Below are positions 46,197-54,834 of a stretch of DNA of 64,000 nt, one piece after another. The number at the start of each line of letters is the position of its first letter. The first letter of the stretch is position 1. This stretch comes from Oceanidesulfovibrio marinus (GTDB lineage Bacteria; Desulfobacterota; Desulfovibrionia; Desulfovibrionales; Desulfovibrionaceae), in contig NZ_CP039543.1 of assembly GCF_013085545.1 (NCBI RefSeq), positions 2,945,322-3,009,321 of the forward strand, in the 5' to 3' direction. The notes beneath the pieces are model-generated. The model was not told where the DNA came from. It saw nothing but the letters and a program-made list of their open reading frames with translations, and did not search any database. The translations under genes were made by a program, and so were the position numbers.

Positions 46197-47405
46197 TGTA
46201 CAGAGATAGTATTCACCTGACACTCCGCCCCTGGCGGGGTGATGGCTACGCTGCTTCTTCTTTTTCTACCTCTGCTTCGTCGATTACGATGCCGTCCAGG
46301 AACGCTTGGTAGGGCACTCGGCCGTCCATGCCGCGGCCCTGATGGGTGCGTTCCCGGTTGTAGTGGTTCAGGTAACTGTCCAGATCCTCTTGCATTTCCT
46401 CCACCGATTCGTACCACTTCTCGCGGCCCTTGATGCGGAAATGCTCGTCGAGCAATGTCCGATGCAACCGCTCCACAAAGCCGTTGCTCTGCGGCCGGCG
46501 AACCTGCGTTGTCCGGTGCTCAATCCCTTCTAATTGCAAGAACAATTCGTACGGATGCTTGTCCGGGCGACCGCAGAACTCGCGACCGTTGTCCGAGAGA
46601 ATCGTCGAAATGCGCGCGATGTGCTCCTCGAAGAACGGCAGCACGTCCTCATTGAGCACGTGAACCGCGGTAACCGGCAACTTGGTGGTGTAGAGTCGGC
46701 CCCAGGCATAGCGGCTGTGGCAGTCGATAACCGACTGCAAATACACGCGTCCAACGCCCTTGAGCGTGCCCACGAAGAAGGTGTCCACGGCCACGAGGTC
46801 GCCGGTGTGACGCGTCTCGATGTGCCGGTCGCGAAACTCGGGACTGAAGCGCTCCAGGACGCGGATTTGTTCGTCCGAGAGCTCCAAACGCTGCTCTCGC
46901 ACGCTCTTCTCCAGCCGCAGCAACCGCTCGTGGCGTGTGAGCAAGCCGTGCCGGCTCCAGACGCCGCGGACACCGCCGGAGCTGACCTGGACGCCTTGCA
47001 GGACAAGCTGTTGGGCGACGCGGAGCGGCCCGTGCGTGGGGTGAGCCAAGCAGTAGTCGAGGATGGCCTGCTCGACAGCCTCGTCGACGCGGTTGGGGTG
47101 CGGGCCTCGCGGCCCGGGCAGGCGGTCCAATAGACCTTCGGCGCCGAAGGTCTGGTAGTTGCGCCGGATCTCGTAGAACTGCTGCCTGGAATAGCCCATG
47201 ATTTTGCACGCTTTGCTGACGTTGCCCAATTCAGTGGCCAGCTCTAGCAGACTCATCTTCCTTCGTGCTACTTTGCGTTTCGTGGTCATGGCGTTCTCCT
47301 CGAAAGGGTTCGTGAAGCTTCGCAACTCCATCGATACCCAGCCAGGGACGGCATGACCACAACCTTTTGGTGGCCCAGGTGTCAGGTTATATCCATCTCA
47401 GTTCA
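46197..47405 (-). mobile_element. IS481-family insertion sequence, copy 1
   Basis: 1209 bp with terminal inverted repeats TGTACAGAGATAGTATTCAC... at the 46197 end and TGAACTGAGATGGATATAAC... at the 47405 end, about 20 of 27 positions identical. It carries one transposase gene on the minus strand. It is the inverted twin of copy 2 (47995-49203), with equal length and an identical protein. No matching direct repeats flank it as it stands; see the target duplications. Confidence 0.92.
46246..47331 (-). CDS. IS481-family transposase, copy 1
   Basis: 361 residues. N-terminal helix-turn-helix (MSLLELATELGNVSKACKIM, then GYSRQQFYEIRR) for terminal repeat recognition. rve integrase domain with acidic residues in VAVDTFFVGTLKG, ILSDNGREFCG and SNGFVERLHRTLLDEHF, giving a complete DDE triad. 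The C-terminal YNRERTHQGRGMDGRVPYQA block is typical. Identical in protein sequence to the copy at 48069-49154. No frameshift needed. Likely functional. Confidence 0.94.
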   Translation of the reverse strand: MELRSFTNPFEENAMTTKRKVARRKMSLLELATELGNVSKACKIMGYSRQQFYEIRRNYQTFGAEGLLDRLPGPRGPHPNRVDEAVEQAILDYCLAHPTHGPLRVAQQLVLQGVQVSSGGVRGVWSRHGLLTRHERLLRLEKSVREQRLELSDEQIRVLERFSPEFRDRHIETRHTGDLVAVDTFFVGTLKGVGRVYLQSVIDCHSRYAWGRLYTTKLPVTAVHVLNEDVLPFFEEHIARISTILSDNGREFCGRPDKHPYELFLQLEGIEHRTTQVRRPQSNGFVERLHRTLLDEHFRIKGREKWYESVEEMQEDLDSYLNHYNRERTHQGRGMDGRVPYQAFLDGIVIDEAEVEKEEAA

Positions 47406-47412
47406 TAATATT
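47406..47412. repeat. 7-bp repeat TAATATT beside IS481 copy 1 (partner 49204-49210)
   Basis: Reverse complement of AATATTA, which follows copy 2. The two become a direct repeat around copy 2 when the inner segment is flipped. Confidence 0.78.
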
Positions 47413-47987
47413 TCATGCTCCTGGTGGGAGATGGCTACGCTGCTTCTCAATTGTTTCTGCCCCTGTCTCGTCGACGTCGATTACGATGTCATCCAGGAAT
47501 GCTTGATAGGGCACACTGGGTCATGCCGTGGTCCTTGATGCGGAAATGCTCATCGAGCAACCTCCGGGGCACCATTCCGCAAAACCGCTGCTCTGCGATC
47601 TGCATTGTCCGGTGCGCAATACACTCTAATTGCAAGGACAATACATACAGATGTTGGTCCAGCCGACCTCGGAGTTCGCGATCGTTGCCCAAAAGGATCG
47701 TGGAGATGCACACGAACAGCAGCACGTCTTCATCGAACACGTGGACCGTGGTCACGGGCAGCTTGGGTGGTGTAGAGCCGGCTCAGGCATAGCGGTTGTG
47801 GAACTGTAGATACACATCCAACGCCCTTGGGCGTGTCCGCGAAGAAGGTGCCCAAGGGCATCACGCCGGTGTGGCGTGTCTCAATGTGCGCCGGTCCGAG
47901 GAACTTTTGGGGCTCAAGTACGCCAGGAGGCGGATTTGCTCGCACGGGAACTCATGCCAGTCTTCTACTTTTAATAAGGAAGGGTCA

Positions 47988-47994
47988 GACTGTT
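47988..47994. repeat. 7-bp repeat GACTGTT beside IS481 copy 2 (partner 46190-46196)
   Basis: Reverse complement of AACAGTC outside copy 1. Confidence 0.78.
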
Positions 47995-49203
47995 TGAACT
48001 GAGATGGATATAACCTGACACCTGGGCCACCAAAAGGTTGTGGTCATGCCGTCCCTGGCTGGGTATCGATGGAGTTGCGAAGCTTCACGAACCCTTTCGA
48101 GGAGAACGCCATGACCACGAAACGCAAAGTAGCACGAAGGAAGATGAGTCTGCTAGAGCTGGCCACTGAATTGGGCAACGTCAGCAAAGCGTGCAAAATC
48201 ATGGGCTATTCCAGGCAGCAGTTCTACGAGATCCGGCGCAACTACCAGACCTTCGGCGCCGAAGGTCTATTGGACCGCCTGCCCGGGCCGCGAGGCCCGC
48301 ACCCCAACCGCGTCGACGAGGCTGTCGAGCAGGCCATCCTCGACTACTGCTTGGCTCACCCCACGCACGGGCCGCTCCGCGTCGCCCAACAGCTTGTCCT
48401 GCAAGGCGTCCAGGTCAGCTCCGGCGGTGTCCGCGGCGTCTGGAGCCGGCACGGCTTGCTCACACGCCACGAGCGGTTGCTGCGGCTGGAGAAGAGCGTG
48501 CGAGAGCAGCGTTTGGAGCTCTCGGACGAACAAATCCGCGTCCTGGAGCGCTTCAGTCCCGAGTTTCGCGACCGGCACATCGAGACGCGTCACACCGGCG
48601 ACCTCGTGGCCGTGGACACCTTCTTCGTGGGCACGCTCAAGGGCGTTGGACGCGTGTATTTGCAGTCGGTTATCGACTGCCACAGCCGCTATGCCTGGGG
48701 CCGACTCTACACCACCAAGTTGCCGGTTACCGCGGTTCACGTGCTCAATGAGGACGTGCTGCCGTTCTTCGAGGAGCACATCGCGCGCATTTCGACGATT
48801 CTCTCGGACAACGGTCGCGAGTTCTGCGGTCGCCCGGACAAGCATCCGTACGAATTGTTCTTGCAATTAGAAGGGATTGAGCACCGGACAACGCAGGTTC
48901 GCCGGCCGCAGAGCAACGGCTTTGTGGAGCGGTTGCATCGGACATTGCTCGACGAGCATTTCCGCATCAAGGGCCGCGAGAAGTGGTACGAATCGGTGGA
49001 GGAAATGCAAGAGGATCTGGACAGTTACCTGAACCACTACAACCGGGAACGCACCCATCAGGGCCGCGGCATGGACGGCCGAGTGCCCTACCAAGCGTTC
49101 CTGGACGGCATCGTAATCGACGAAGCAGAGGTAGAAAAAGAAGAAGCAGCGTAGCCATCACCCCGCCAGGGGCGGAGTGTCAGGTGAATACTATCTCTGT
49201 ACA
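47995..49203 (+). mobile_element. IS481-family insertion sequence, copy 2
   Basis: 1209 bp, ends TGAACTGAGATGG... (47995) and ...CTCTGTACA (49203). It is the same element as copy 1 but on the opposite strand; stretches compared by eye are identical. It is followed by AATATTA and the residual terminus of the decayed copy. Confidence 0.92.
48069..49154 (+). CDS. IS481-family transposase, copy 2
   Basis: 361 residues, amino-acid identical to the transposase at 46246-47331, so the two copies split recently or are kept alike by gene conversion. The DDE core is complete (see copy 1). The ATG is followed by the short leader MELRSFTNPFEENAMTTKRK; an ATG 14 codons in (MTTKRK), preceded by GGAGAACGCC, is a credible alternative start. 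Confidence 0.94.
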   Translation: MELRSFTNPFEENAMTTKRKVARRKMSLLELATELGNVSKACKIMGYSRQQFYEIRRNYQTFGAEGLLDRLPGPRGPHPNRVDEAVEQAILDYCLAHPTHGPLRVAQQLVLQGVQVSSGGVRGVWSRHGLLTRHERLLRLEKSVREQRLELSDEQIRVLERFSPEFRDRHIETRHTGDLVAVDTFFVGTLKGVGRVYLQSVIDCHSRYAWGRLYTTKLPVTAVHVLNEDVLPFFEEHIARISTILSDNGREFCGRPDKHPYELFLQLEGIEHRTTQVRRPQSNGFVERLHRTLLDEHFRIKGREKWYESVEEMQEDLDSYLNHYNRERTHQGRGMDGRVPYQAFLDGIVIDEAEVEKEEAA

Positions 49204-49210
49204 AATATTA
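49204..49210. repeat. 7-bp repeat AATATTA beside IS481 copy 2 (partner 47406-47412)
   Basis: Directly follows the copy 2 terminus and continues TCTCTGAACA, the end of the decayed copy's right inverted repeat. Confidence 0.78.
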
Positions 49211-49256
49211 TCTCTGAACAACCCCCTCTCACAGGTTTGATTCGCTGATCAAGTAC

Positions 49257-49979
49257 CTAATTCTTATAGTGCAGATCTATTGCGCCGTCTGCAATTTGAG
49301 TCAATGTATCCACGTCTACGACGACAGATGATCGGCCTGATTTCTTGATAATATTGTCTCTGCGGAGTGCTTTGAATATCTTCGCAACAGTTATTTCATG
49401 CATTGATAGATAGAACGCTATTTCTGTATATGTGAGAAACCGTGGAATCACAGGCTCCTCATCGTCAGACATAAAGTCCAGAATAACCTGACACACACGC
49501 GCCGATGCCGACTTCGAAACAATCTCGGTCGATAAAGCAAGCAAGTTGACCATATTTTCTGTGAGGGACCGCACAAGAATCATATACAATGCAGGGTTCT
49601 TCTCGAGATAGTCCAGAAACACTTCACCCGGAATACAAATAAATCTGCATCGTGTCTTGGTGTATATTGTATGGTTTATCTTAGAGAACCGCCTCCGTGT
49701 GATGTCTATCTCCAATCCTGTTGTATGAATCAATATAGGGAGGAAATTTAAAAGCATTCCCTGCTTGAAGAATATATACGAACTCTCCTCCCCTGAAGGC
49801 GTTAAATATGTCAGCGCCGACACCCCCTCGATCAAATAATAAATATTCTCCGAAGGAAGCCTCGTCCCCTTTGGAATCACCACCTCTTTTCCAATTTTTT
49901 TCAGATGCTTTTCGTATATTTCGAATTGCCTGCTGGACACTTCGCGACGCCCCCTGCTCCCCCACGATATTTTTTTCAC
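49257..49979 (-). CDS. Crp/Fnr-family transcription regulator
   Basis: 240 residues. N-terminal cyclic-nucleotide-binding-type beta barrel (~residues 20-140; IPKGTRLPSENIYYLIEGVS, then FFKQGMLLNFLPIL), a dimerisation helix (~140-165), and a C-terminal winged helix FLTYTEIAFYLSMHEITVAK with KSGRSSVVVD. No N-terminal cysteine cluster like FNR was seen, so oxygen sensing by an iron-sulfur cluster is unlikely. Family members sense cAMP, haem, aryl compounds or redox. It is divergent from the permease operon (98 bases between starts), so it probably controls that operon and itself. The inducer is unknown. Confidence 0.88.
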   Translation of the reverse strand: MKKISWGSRGRREVSSRQFEIYEKHLKKIGKEVVIPKGTRLPSENIYYLIEGVSALTYLTPSGEESSYIFFKQGMLLNFLPILIHTTGLEIDITRRRFSKINHTIYTKTRCRFICIPGEVFLDYLEKNPALYMILVRSLTENMVNLLALSTEIVSKSASARVCQVILDFMSDDEEPVIPRFLTYTEIAFYLSMHEITVAKIFKALRRDNIIKKSGRSSVVVDVDTLTQIADGAIDLHYKN

Positions 49980-50077
49980 AAAGTTAGTCTGGGCTACTTT
50001 TTTCCTTCCGGGAATCTGGGAAACACAAATTGCTAGCTACAAAGGCGCCTACTCCAAAATAAAGCGTAGGTCGAGTT
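49980..50077. promoter_or_regulatory. Divergent promoter region, regulator versus permease operon
   Basis: 98 bases between the starts of the Crp/Fnr gene and the permease gene. An imperfect palindrome with arms TTG (50030-50032) and CAA (50040-50042) could be an operator, but it is weak. No consensus FNR or CRP box was recognised. Confidence 0.35.
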
Positions 50078-51616
50078 ATGAAAGTATTTGGCAGGTGGGA
50101 ATTTAATAGCATAGGGCTGCTCAACACCCTTGTTGGCATCAGTATCATGCTGTTCGGGCGCTTCGCGCCACCGCCGTCGATAGTGGTGCCGGCATCGGAA
50201 AAACTGCTCAACCTTGGCTTGCCCCAGGTCGATGGCGGCGTCCTGCTGTCCATCACGCCCATGGGCATGGCCATGATCTCGCTGTTCGTCGGGGTCGTTT
50301 ACCTCTGGACCGCGGTAGACACCCTGTGGCCCAGCTTCTTGGGCGTCTTGCTGCTGGGGATGAGCGGCTATATGTCCATGCCCCAGGTCTTGGGAAAGTT
50401 CATGGGCAACCCCATGGTTGTCATGATCTTTTTCCTGTTCATCTTCGCCGCTGTTCTGATCAAGAGCAACCTGTCCGCGTACCTGGCGCACTGGTTCATG
50501 ACGCGCAAGATAGTGCAAGGCAAGCCCTGGGCGTTTACCGGAACCATACTGCTTGCAACGTATTGCGTCGCCTTCTTTGAGCAGACATCGGCCTGCTTCC
50601 TGATGTGGCCCGCGCTGTACATCATCTTCGACCATGCGGGCTTCAAGAAGGGGGACAAGTACGTCAGCGTGATGATCGTCTATACAATGGTCATGGCGCT
50701 GCTGTGCTTTGCCACTGACCCTGTAAAAGGCGGTGCATTTTACTTGTTGTCCAACATGGACAACCTGGCCGCCTCGTCGTCGGACATCGCCATTGTACCG
50801 ATCAACTACGCCAAGTACCTCTTCTTTGGCGTGTGCGTCTCATTGGTATGTATTGCGGCCATGCTCTTTGCCATGCGCTTCATATTCAGGATCGATGTTT
50901 CTCCCATCAAGAACATCAATATGGCGGAGATTGAAAAAGACGAACTGCCGCCCATGTCGATTCAACAAAAGATCATCATTCTTTTGTTCGTGTTCTATGC
51001 AGCCTGGCTGCTGCTCCCCGGCATAATAGGCCGCGACAATATCATAGGTGACTTCCTGGCAAAGAATGCGCTGGGCGGCACCCTGCTCGTCACCTTTATC
51101 CTGTCGTTCGTTCACATTGGCAAGAAGCCGATCGCGGACATTGTGGAGACAAACTCGGCGTATCCATGGCGGACACTCTTCCTCATCGCCACGGCGTTCC
51201 TTCTGGGCGGCTCCATGACGGGCCAGGGAACCAACGTCACGCTATTCATGGAATACCTGCTCCGCGACTATCTGTCCGGCCTGAATGGCGTAATGCTCAC
51301 CGTTGCGGTGATCGTCATTGGCATTCTGGTTACCAACTTCTTCAACTCCGTTGTGGCTGGCCTTGTGCTCACTCCGGTTCTGTTGGCCATCTGCCAGGCC
51401 TTCCAGCTGGACGCCTCACCGGTCATCGTCTGCTTTTTCTACATTGTACTGGTCGCTGCAGCCACACCAGCCGCATCGCCATTTGCCGCTATTCTCTATG
51501 ACAACACGCAATGGGTGGCCAAAAAGGATGTCGCATTCCATGCCGCTTTGGCTTCCGCCATTGTCGTATGTGTTCTCATTGTAGCAGGAATCCCATTAGC
51601 TCGATTCCTGTTCTGA
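50078..51616 (+). CDS. SLC13/DASS-like anion permease
   Basis: 512 residues with about 12 hydrophobic membrane segments. The overall layout, hairpin loops and C-terminal VAAATPAASPFAAILYDNT resemble the divalent anion:sodium symporter / ion-transporter superfamily, which imports dicarboxylates, sulfate and organic anions. It begins the operon with thioredoxin reductase, thioredoxin and arylsulfotransferase, so import of a sulfate ester or related organic anion is a reasonable inference. Substrate-binding signature SNT/TPN motifs are not canonical, so this is probably a divergent branch. It is 14 bases upstream of trxB. Confidence 0.75.
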   Translation: MKVFGRWEFNSIGLLNTLVGISIMLFGRFAPPPSIVVPASEKLLNLGLPQVDGGVLLSITPMGMAMISLFVGVVYLWTAVDTLWPSFLGVLLLGMSGYMSMPQVLGKFMGNPMVVMIFFLFIFAAVLIKSNLSAYLAHWFMTRKIVQGKPWAFTGTILLATYCVAFFEQTSACFLMWPALYIIFDHAGFKKGDKYVSVMIVYTMVMALLCFATDPVKGGAFYLLSNMDNLAASSSDIAIVPINYAKYLFFGVCVSLVCIAAMLFAMRFIFRIDVSPIKNINMAEIEKDELPPMSIQQKIIILLFVFYAAWLLLPGIIGRDNIIGDFLAKNALGGTLLVTFILSFVHIGKKPIADIVETNSAYPWRTLFLIATAFLLGGSMTGQGTNVTLFMEYLLRDYLSGLNGVMLTVAVIVIGILVTNFFNSVVAGLVLTPVLLAICQAFQLDASPVIVCFFYIVLVAAATPAASPFAAILYDNTQWVAKKDVAFHAALASAIVVCVLIVAGIPLARFLF

Positions 51617-51630
51617 TTCTGGAGGTACTT

Positions 51631-52566
51631 ATGAGTCCTATATCCCATTATGACGTCATTATTATTGGCTCAGGCCCCGCAGGATTGACTGCATCCATCT
51701 ATGCAGCCCGAGCCAACATGAAGGTCTTGCTTCTGGACAAGCTCGCTCCCGGCGGCCAGATGATCAACACCAACGAGATCGAAAACTACACCGGGTATGG
51801 CGCAATCAACGGTGCAGAGCTCAGCATAAAGATGTTCGACCACACCCAATCACTTGGGGTCGAGTTCGATTACAAGACGGTCCTTTCCATTGAAGATAAA
51901 GGCGAGACTAAAGTCATTACCTGCGAAGAGGACGACGCCGTCTACCACGCCACGGCCGTAATCCTGGCTACCGGCACCGTGCCCCGCCGGCTCGGCATTC
52001 CGGGCGAAGAGAAGTTCGCCGGCGGCGGCATCAGCTGGTGCGCCATCTGCGACGGCGCACAGTACAGGGGCAAGGACGTCGTCGTCATCGGCGGTGGTAA
52101 CTCCGCCGTGGAAGAGTCCATTTATCTCGCCGGGATAACCAACGCGCTCACCATCGTCACCCTGTTCGACCTGACAGCCGATCCCAAGGCCTGCGACCGC
52201 CTTTGCGCAATGGAGAACGTCACGATCTATCCATACCAAGATGTCCTGGAGTTCACAGGCGAAGACAAGCTCACGGGTGTCCGGTTCAAGTCCACCAAGG
52301 AAGACGCCACCGAGCGGTACGTCACGTGTGATGGTGTTTTTGAATACATCGGCCTGCAACCGACGTCGAAGTTCTTCGCCAGTCTTGGCATTCTGGACAA
52401 GTTCGGATGCATCATCGTCGACGATGAGATGAAGACATCCGTTCCCGGTGTATTCGGCGCTGGCGACATCACAGCAAAGAAACTGCGCCAGGTTATCACC
52501 GCCTGCTCCGACGGAGCCATCGCAGCCAACTCCGCAGCAAAATACGTTGAGTCTTTGCGCGGTTAA
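51631..52566 (+). CDS. Thioredoxin reductase-like flavoprotein, atypical pyridine-nucleotide site
   Basis: 311 residues; ATG 51631 has GGAGG 6 bases upstream. FAD motif IIGSGPAGLTASIYAARA (11-28). Redox-active pair CAIC (Cys137/Cys140) in the usual place. NAD(P)H domain with VIGGGNSAVEESIYLAG. In classical NADPH-dependent enzymes, HRRxxxR follows and holds the 2'-phosphate. Here that stretch is TLFDLTADPKACDR, with no arginines, so NADPH is probably not the donor. It precedes a thioredoxin gene by 15 bases and should reduce that thioredoxin. Donor may be NADH or another reductant. Confidence 0.9.
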   Translation: MSPISHYDVIIIGSGPAGLTASIYAARANMKVLLLDKLAPGGQMINTNEIENYTGYGAINGAELSIKMFDHTQSLGVEFDYKTVLSIEDKGETKVITCEEDDAVYHATAVILATGTVPRRLGIPGEEKFAGGGISWCAICDGAQYRGKDVVVIGGGNSAVEESIYLAGITNALTIVTLFDLTADPKACDRLCAMENVTIYPYQDVLEFTGEDKLTGVRFKSTKEDATERYVTCDGVFEYIGLQPTSKFFASLGILDKFGCIIVDDEMKTSVPGVFGAGDITAKKLRQVITACSDGAIAANSAAKYVESLRG

Positions 52567-52581
52567 TATTGGAGGTTCACT

Positions 52582-52893
52582 ATGATCAAAGAAGTCAACA
52601 CCCAGGAATACGACGCGCTGGACAAGTCCGGCGTCATGCTTGTCGAGTTTTACTCCAAGACATGCGGCCCCTGTAAGATGCTCGCTTTTGTGCTCAAGGA
52701 CATCGACAAGAATATGTCGGACTTTCCCATATATACAGTCGATTTCGATGAGAACCAGGAGCTCAAGGAGCGGTGTGGCGTCAAAGGCTTCCCCACCATG
52801 CTTTTCATGAAAGACGGCGAGGAAGTGAGTCGCCTGGAAGGCCTGAAACAAAAGCCCGCAATCATCAAGGAAATTGAGAAACTGAACGCTTAA
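52582..52893 (+). CDS. Thioredoxin
   Basis: 103 residues, cytosolic. The redox site is CGPC at residues 28-31 with Thr before it instead of the usual Trp (KTCGPCK). The cis-proline loop GFPT (about residue 72) and the fold-defining segments LVEFYS and PTMLFMKDGEEVSRLEG are present. GGAGG lies just upstream. It sits between its reductase (15 bases) and the sulfotransferase gene (11 bases), implying a dedicated partner. It may keep cysteines of the sulfotransferase or of a sulfur-handling enzyme reduced. Confidence 0.94.
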   Translation: MIKEVNTQEYDALDKSGVMLVEFYSKTCGPCKMLAFVLKDIDKNMSDFPIYTVDFDENQELKERCGVKGFPTMLFMKDGEEVSRLEGLKQKPAIIKEIEKLNA

Positions 52894-52904
52894 CGGGAGA
52901 GATC

Positions 52905-54785
52905 ATGAGCAATAAAGTCACATACACCTGCGAAGAGCACCTGATTACACAGCAGAACCGGGCGGAAGCGACATTTCTCAAAGCGTTTGAGGAAGCCAGA
53001 CCTGGGCTGGACGATGCGCACGTCATCGTGAACCCGTACCTGATCAACCCGTTGAGCGCCCTGATCCTGTTCAATACCGAAGCGGAGACCGAAGTTACCC
53101 TGACGGTGCACGGCAAGCGTTACGCCCGGGAAGACATCACCCACACCTTCACAAAGGCCACGACCCACATCATCCCTGTACTAGGCCTGTACGAGAACCA
53201 CGACACCAGGGTGACGGTGGCACTTTCCAACGGACAGAGCAGGATCTTCACGATAACGAGCGAGCCGCTGCCGGAAGATGTCTGCCGCTGCCTTAACATC
53301 CAGACATCCATGGACTACTTCGGCAACGACTTCATGTTCCTCACCCCGGCGGGCAAGAACCTGCCAACGGCCTATGACTACCGCGGCAACATCCGCTGGC
53401 TGCTCACCATCAACACCATGTTTGATATCAAGCGGTTGGCCAACGGCAACATAATGACCGGCTCGCATCGCTTCTGCCGCATGCCGTACAACGCCACCGG
53501 CCTTGTGGAGCTCAGCCTGCTGGGCAAGATTTACAAAGAGTTTCGCATGCCCGGCAACTACCACCACGACCACTTCGAGATGGAGGACGGCAACATCCTG
53601 GCGCTGACCCAGGACTTCACCACCGACACCGTGGAAGACATGATCGCCCTGCTGGATCGTGAGACTGGCGAAGTGCTCCGCACCTGGGACTACAAGGATT
53701 TCCTGCCCCAGGACGTGGCCGGTTCCGGCTCCCAGGACGCCCACGACTGGTTCCACAACAATGCCCTGTGGTACGACAAGCGCAACAACACCATCACCAT
53801 TTCCGGCCGCCACCAGGACGCCGTGGTCAACTTCGACTACGATACCAGCAAGCTGAACTGGATCCTCGGCGATCCGGAAGGCTGGCCCCAGGAAATGGTG
53901 GACAAGTACTTTTTCACCCCTGTGGGCGATGTGGAGAACTTCGACTGGCAGTACGAGCAGCACGCCTGCGTGGTGTGCCCGGACGGCGACATCATGATGT
54001 TCGACAACGGCCAGTACCGCGCCAAGTCCAAGGAGAAGTACATCAAGAACCAGGACAACTTCTCCCGCGGCGTGCGCTACCGCATCGACACCGAGAAGAT
54101 GGAGATCGAGCAGGTCTGGCAGTACGGCAAGGAGCTCGGCCAGGAGTTCTTCTCCCCGTACATTTGCAACGTGGAGTACTACGACGAGGGCCATTACATG
54201 GTCCACTCCGGCGGCATCGGCCGCGAAAATGGCTATGCCTCGGACAGCCTCGGCGCCTTCCTGGACATGAAGGCCCCCGGCGTGGAGCTCCGTTCCATCA
54301 CGGTGGAAGAAAAAGACGGCGTTGTGCTGTACGAGATGGAGGTGGAAGGCAACTTCTACCGCGCCGAGAAGCTGCCCCCCTACCATGACGGCGAGAACAT
54401 CGCCTTTGGCGAAGGAAAGCTCGTGGGTCAGCTGGATGTAACGCCCACCTTTGACACCATCCCGGACGTGAAAGAGGTGGACGAGCTTACGCCTGTGGAG
54501 CGCCAGATCGTCATCGAGGAAGACGAAGACCGCTTCGTGTTCCACGGCCTGTTCGAGCGCGGCTCCCTGGCCATGGTGGTGCTGCAGGGTGAAGAAGAGA
54601 CCCGCGGCTACTTCCTGAACACCGCCGCGACGCATCATCTGGCCATGTGCTCCGGTGCCTTCCTGGAAGATGACGACCGCATGCTCAAGATCAACATCAG
54701 CAAAAACGGCCTTGCCGGCAAGTACGACATCAAAGTCATTGTTGATGACGCAATGTACCAGACCGGTGTTACCATCTACTGCTAG
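52905..54785 (+). CDS. Cytosolic aryl-sulfate sulfotransferase
   Basis: 626 residues with no signal peptide, unlike the periplasmic E. coli AssT. N-terminal beta-sandwich domain (~1-125), then a six-bladed propeller (~130-450) and a ~170-residue C-terminal part. AssT transfers sulfate from an aryl sulfate to a phenolic acceptor through a sulfohistidine. Candidate equivalents of its catalytic residues are all present: His220/221/223 (NYHHDH), His284 (DWFHNN), Arg302/His303 (SGRHQ) and His353 (YEQHACV), the last most likely the sulfohistidine. Last gene of the operon; an inverted-repeat stem follows. Substrates unknown; a phenolic sulfate is likely. Confidence 0.88.
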   Translation: MSNKVTYTCEEHLITQQNRAEATFLKAFEEARPGLDDAHVIVNPYLINPLSALILFNTEAETEVTLTVHGKRYAREDITHTFTKATTHIIPVLGLYENHDTRVTVALSNGQSRIFTITSEPLPEDVCRCLNIQTSMDYFGNDFMFLTPAGKNLPTAYDYRGNIRWLLTINTMFDIKRLANGNIMTGSHRFCRMPYNATGLVELSLLGKIYKEFRMPGNYHHDHFEMEDGNILALTQDFTTDTVEDMIALLDRETGEVLRTWDYKDFLPQDVAGSGSQDAHDWFHNNALWYDKRNNTITISGRHQDAVVNFDYDTSKLNWILGDPEGWPQEMVDKYFFTPVGDVENFDWQYEQHACVVCPDGDIMMFDNGQYRAKSKEKYIKNQDNFSRGVRYRIDTEKMEIEQVWQYGKELGQEFFSPYICNVEYYDEGHYMVHSGGIGRENGYASDSLGAFLDMKAPGVELRSITVEEKDGVVLYEMEVEGNFYRAEKLPPYHDGENIAFGEGKLVGQLDVTPTFDTIPDVKEVDELTPVERQIVIEEDEDRFVFHGLFERGSLAMVVLQGEEETRGYFLNTAATHHLAMCSGAFLEDDDRMLKINISKNGLAGKYDIKVIVDDAMYQTGVTIYC

Positions 54786-54795
54786 TTGAACAGCA

Positions 54796-54834
54796 AAACG
54801 TGGCGCGGCATTGCGTAGACGCCGCGCCACGTTT
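54796..54834 (+). terminator. Perfect hairpin after the arylsulfotransferase gene
   Basis: AAACGTGGCGCGGC (54796-54809) pairs perfectly with GCCGCGCCACGTTT (54821-54834) over 14 bp with an 11-base loop. The tail is TTTG rather than a long T-run, so termination is probably partial, and the SDR gene 17 bases on may be reached by read-through. Confidence 0.65.

Larger units (their letters stand above)
47406..47994 (-). mobile_element. Decayed third IS481 copy between the two intact ones (inverted segment)
   Basis: Read on the minus strand, ~47424-47945 aligns with the C-terminal two thirds of the IS481 transposase, with many substitutions, a deletion near the C-terminus and broken frames. Its missing right terminus (ATATTATCTCTGAACA-like) lies outside copy 2 at 49204-49220, which is explained if this segment was inverted after a copy inserted into that terminus. 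No functional gene. Confidence 0.75.

Noticed and set aside
47353-48002. Short open frames between the two IS481 copies
   Set aside because: These are broken pieces of a decayed IS481 transposase and its shadow frames, not separate genes.
49980-50077. A consensus FNR/CRP operator between the divergent promoters
   Set aside because: Only a weak TTG...CAA palindrome is present; I did not find a consensus site and do not claim one.
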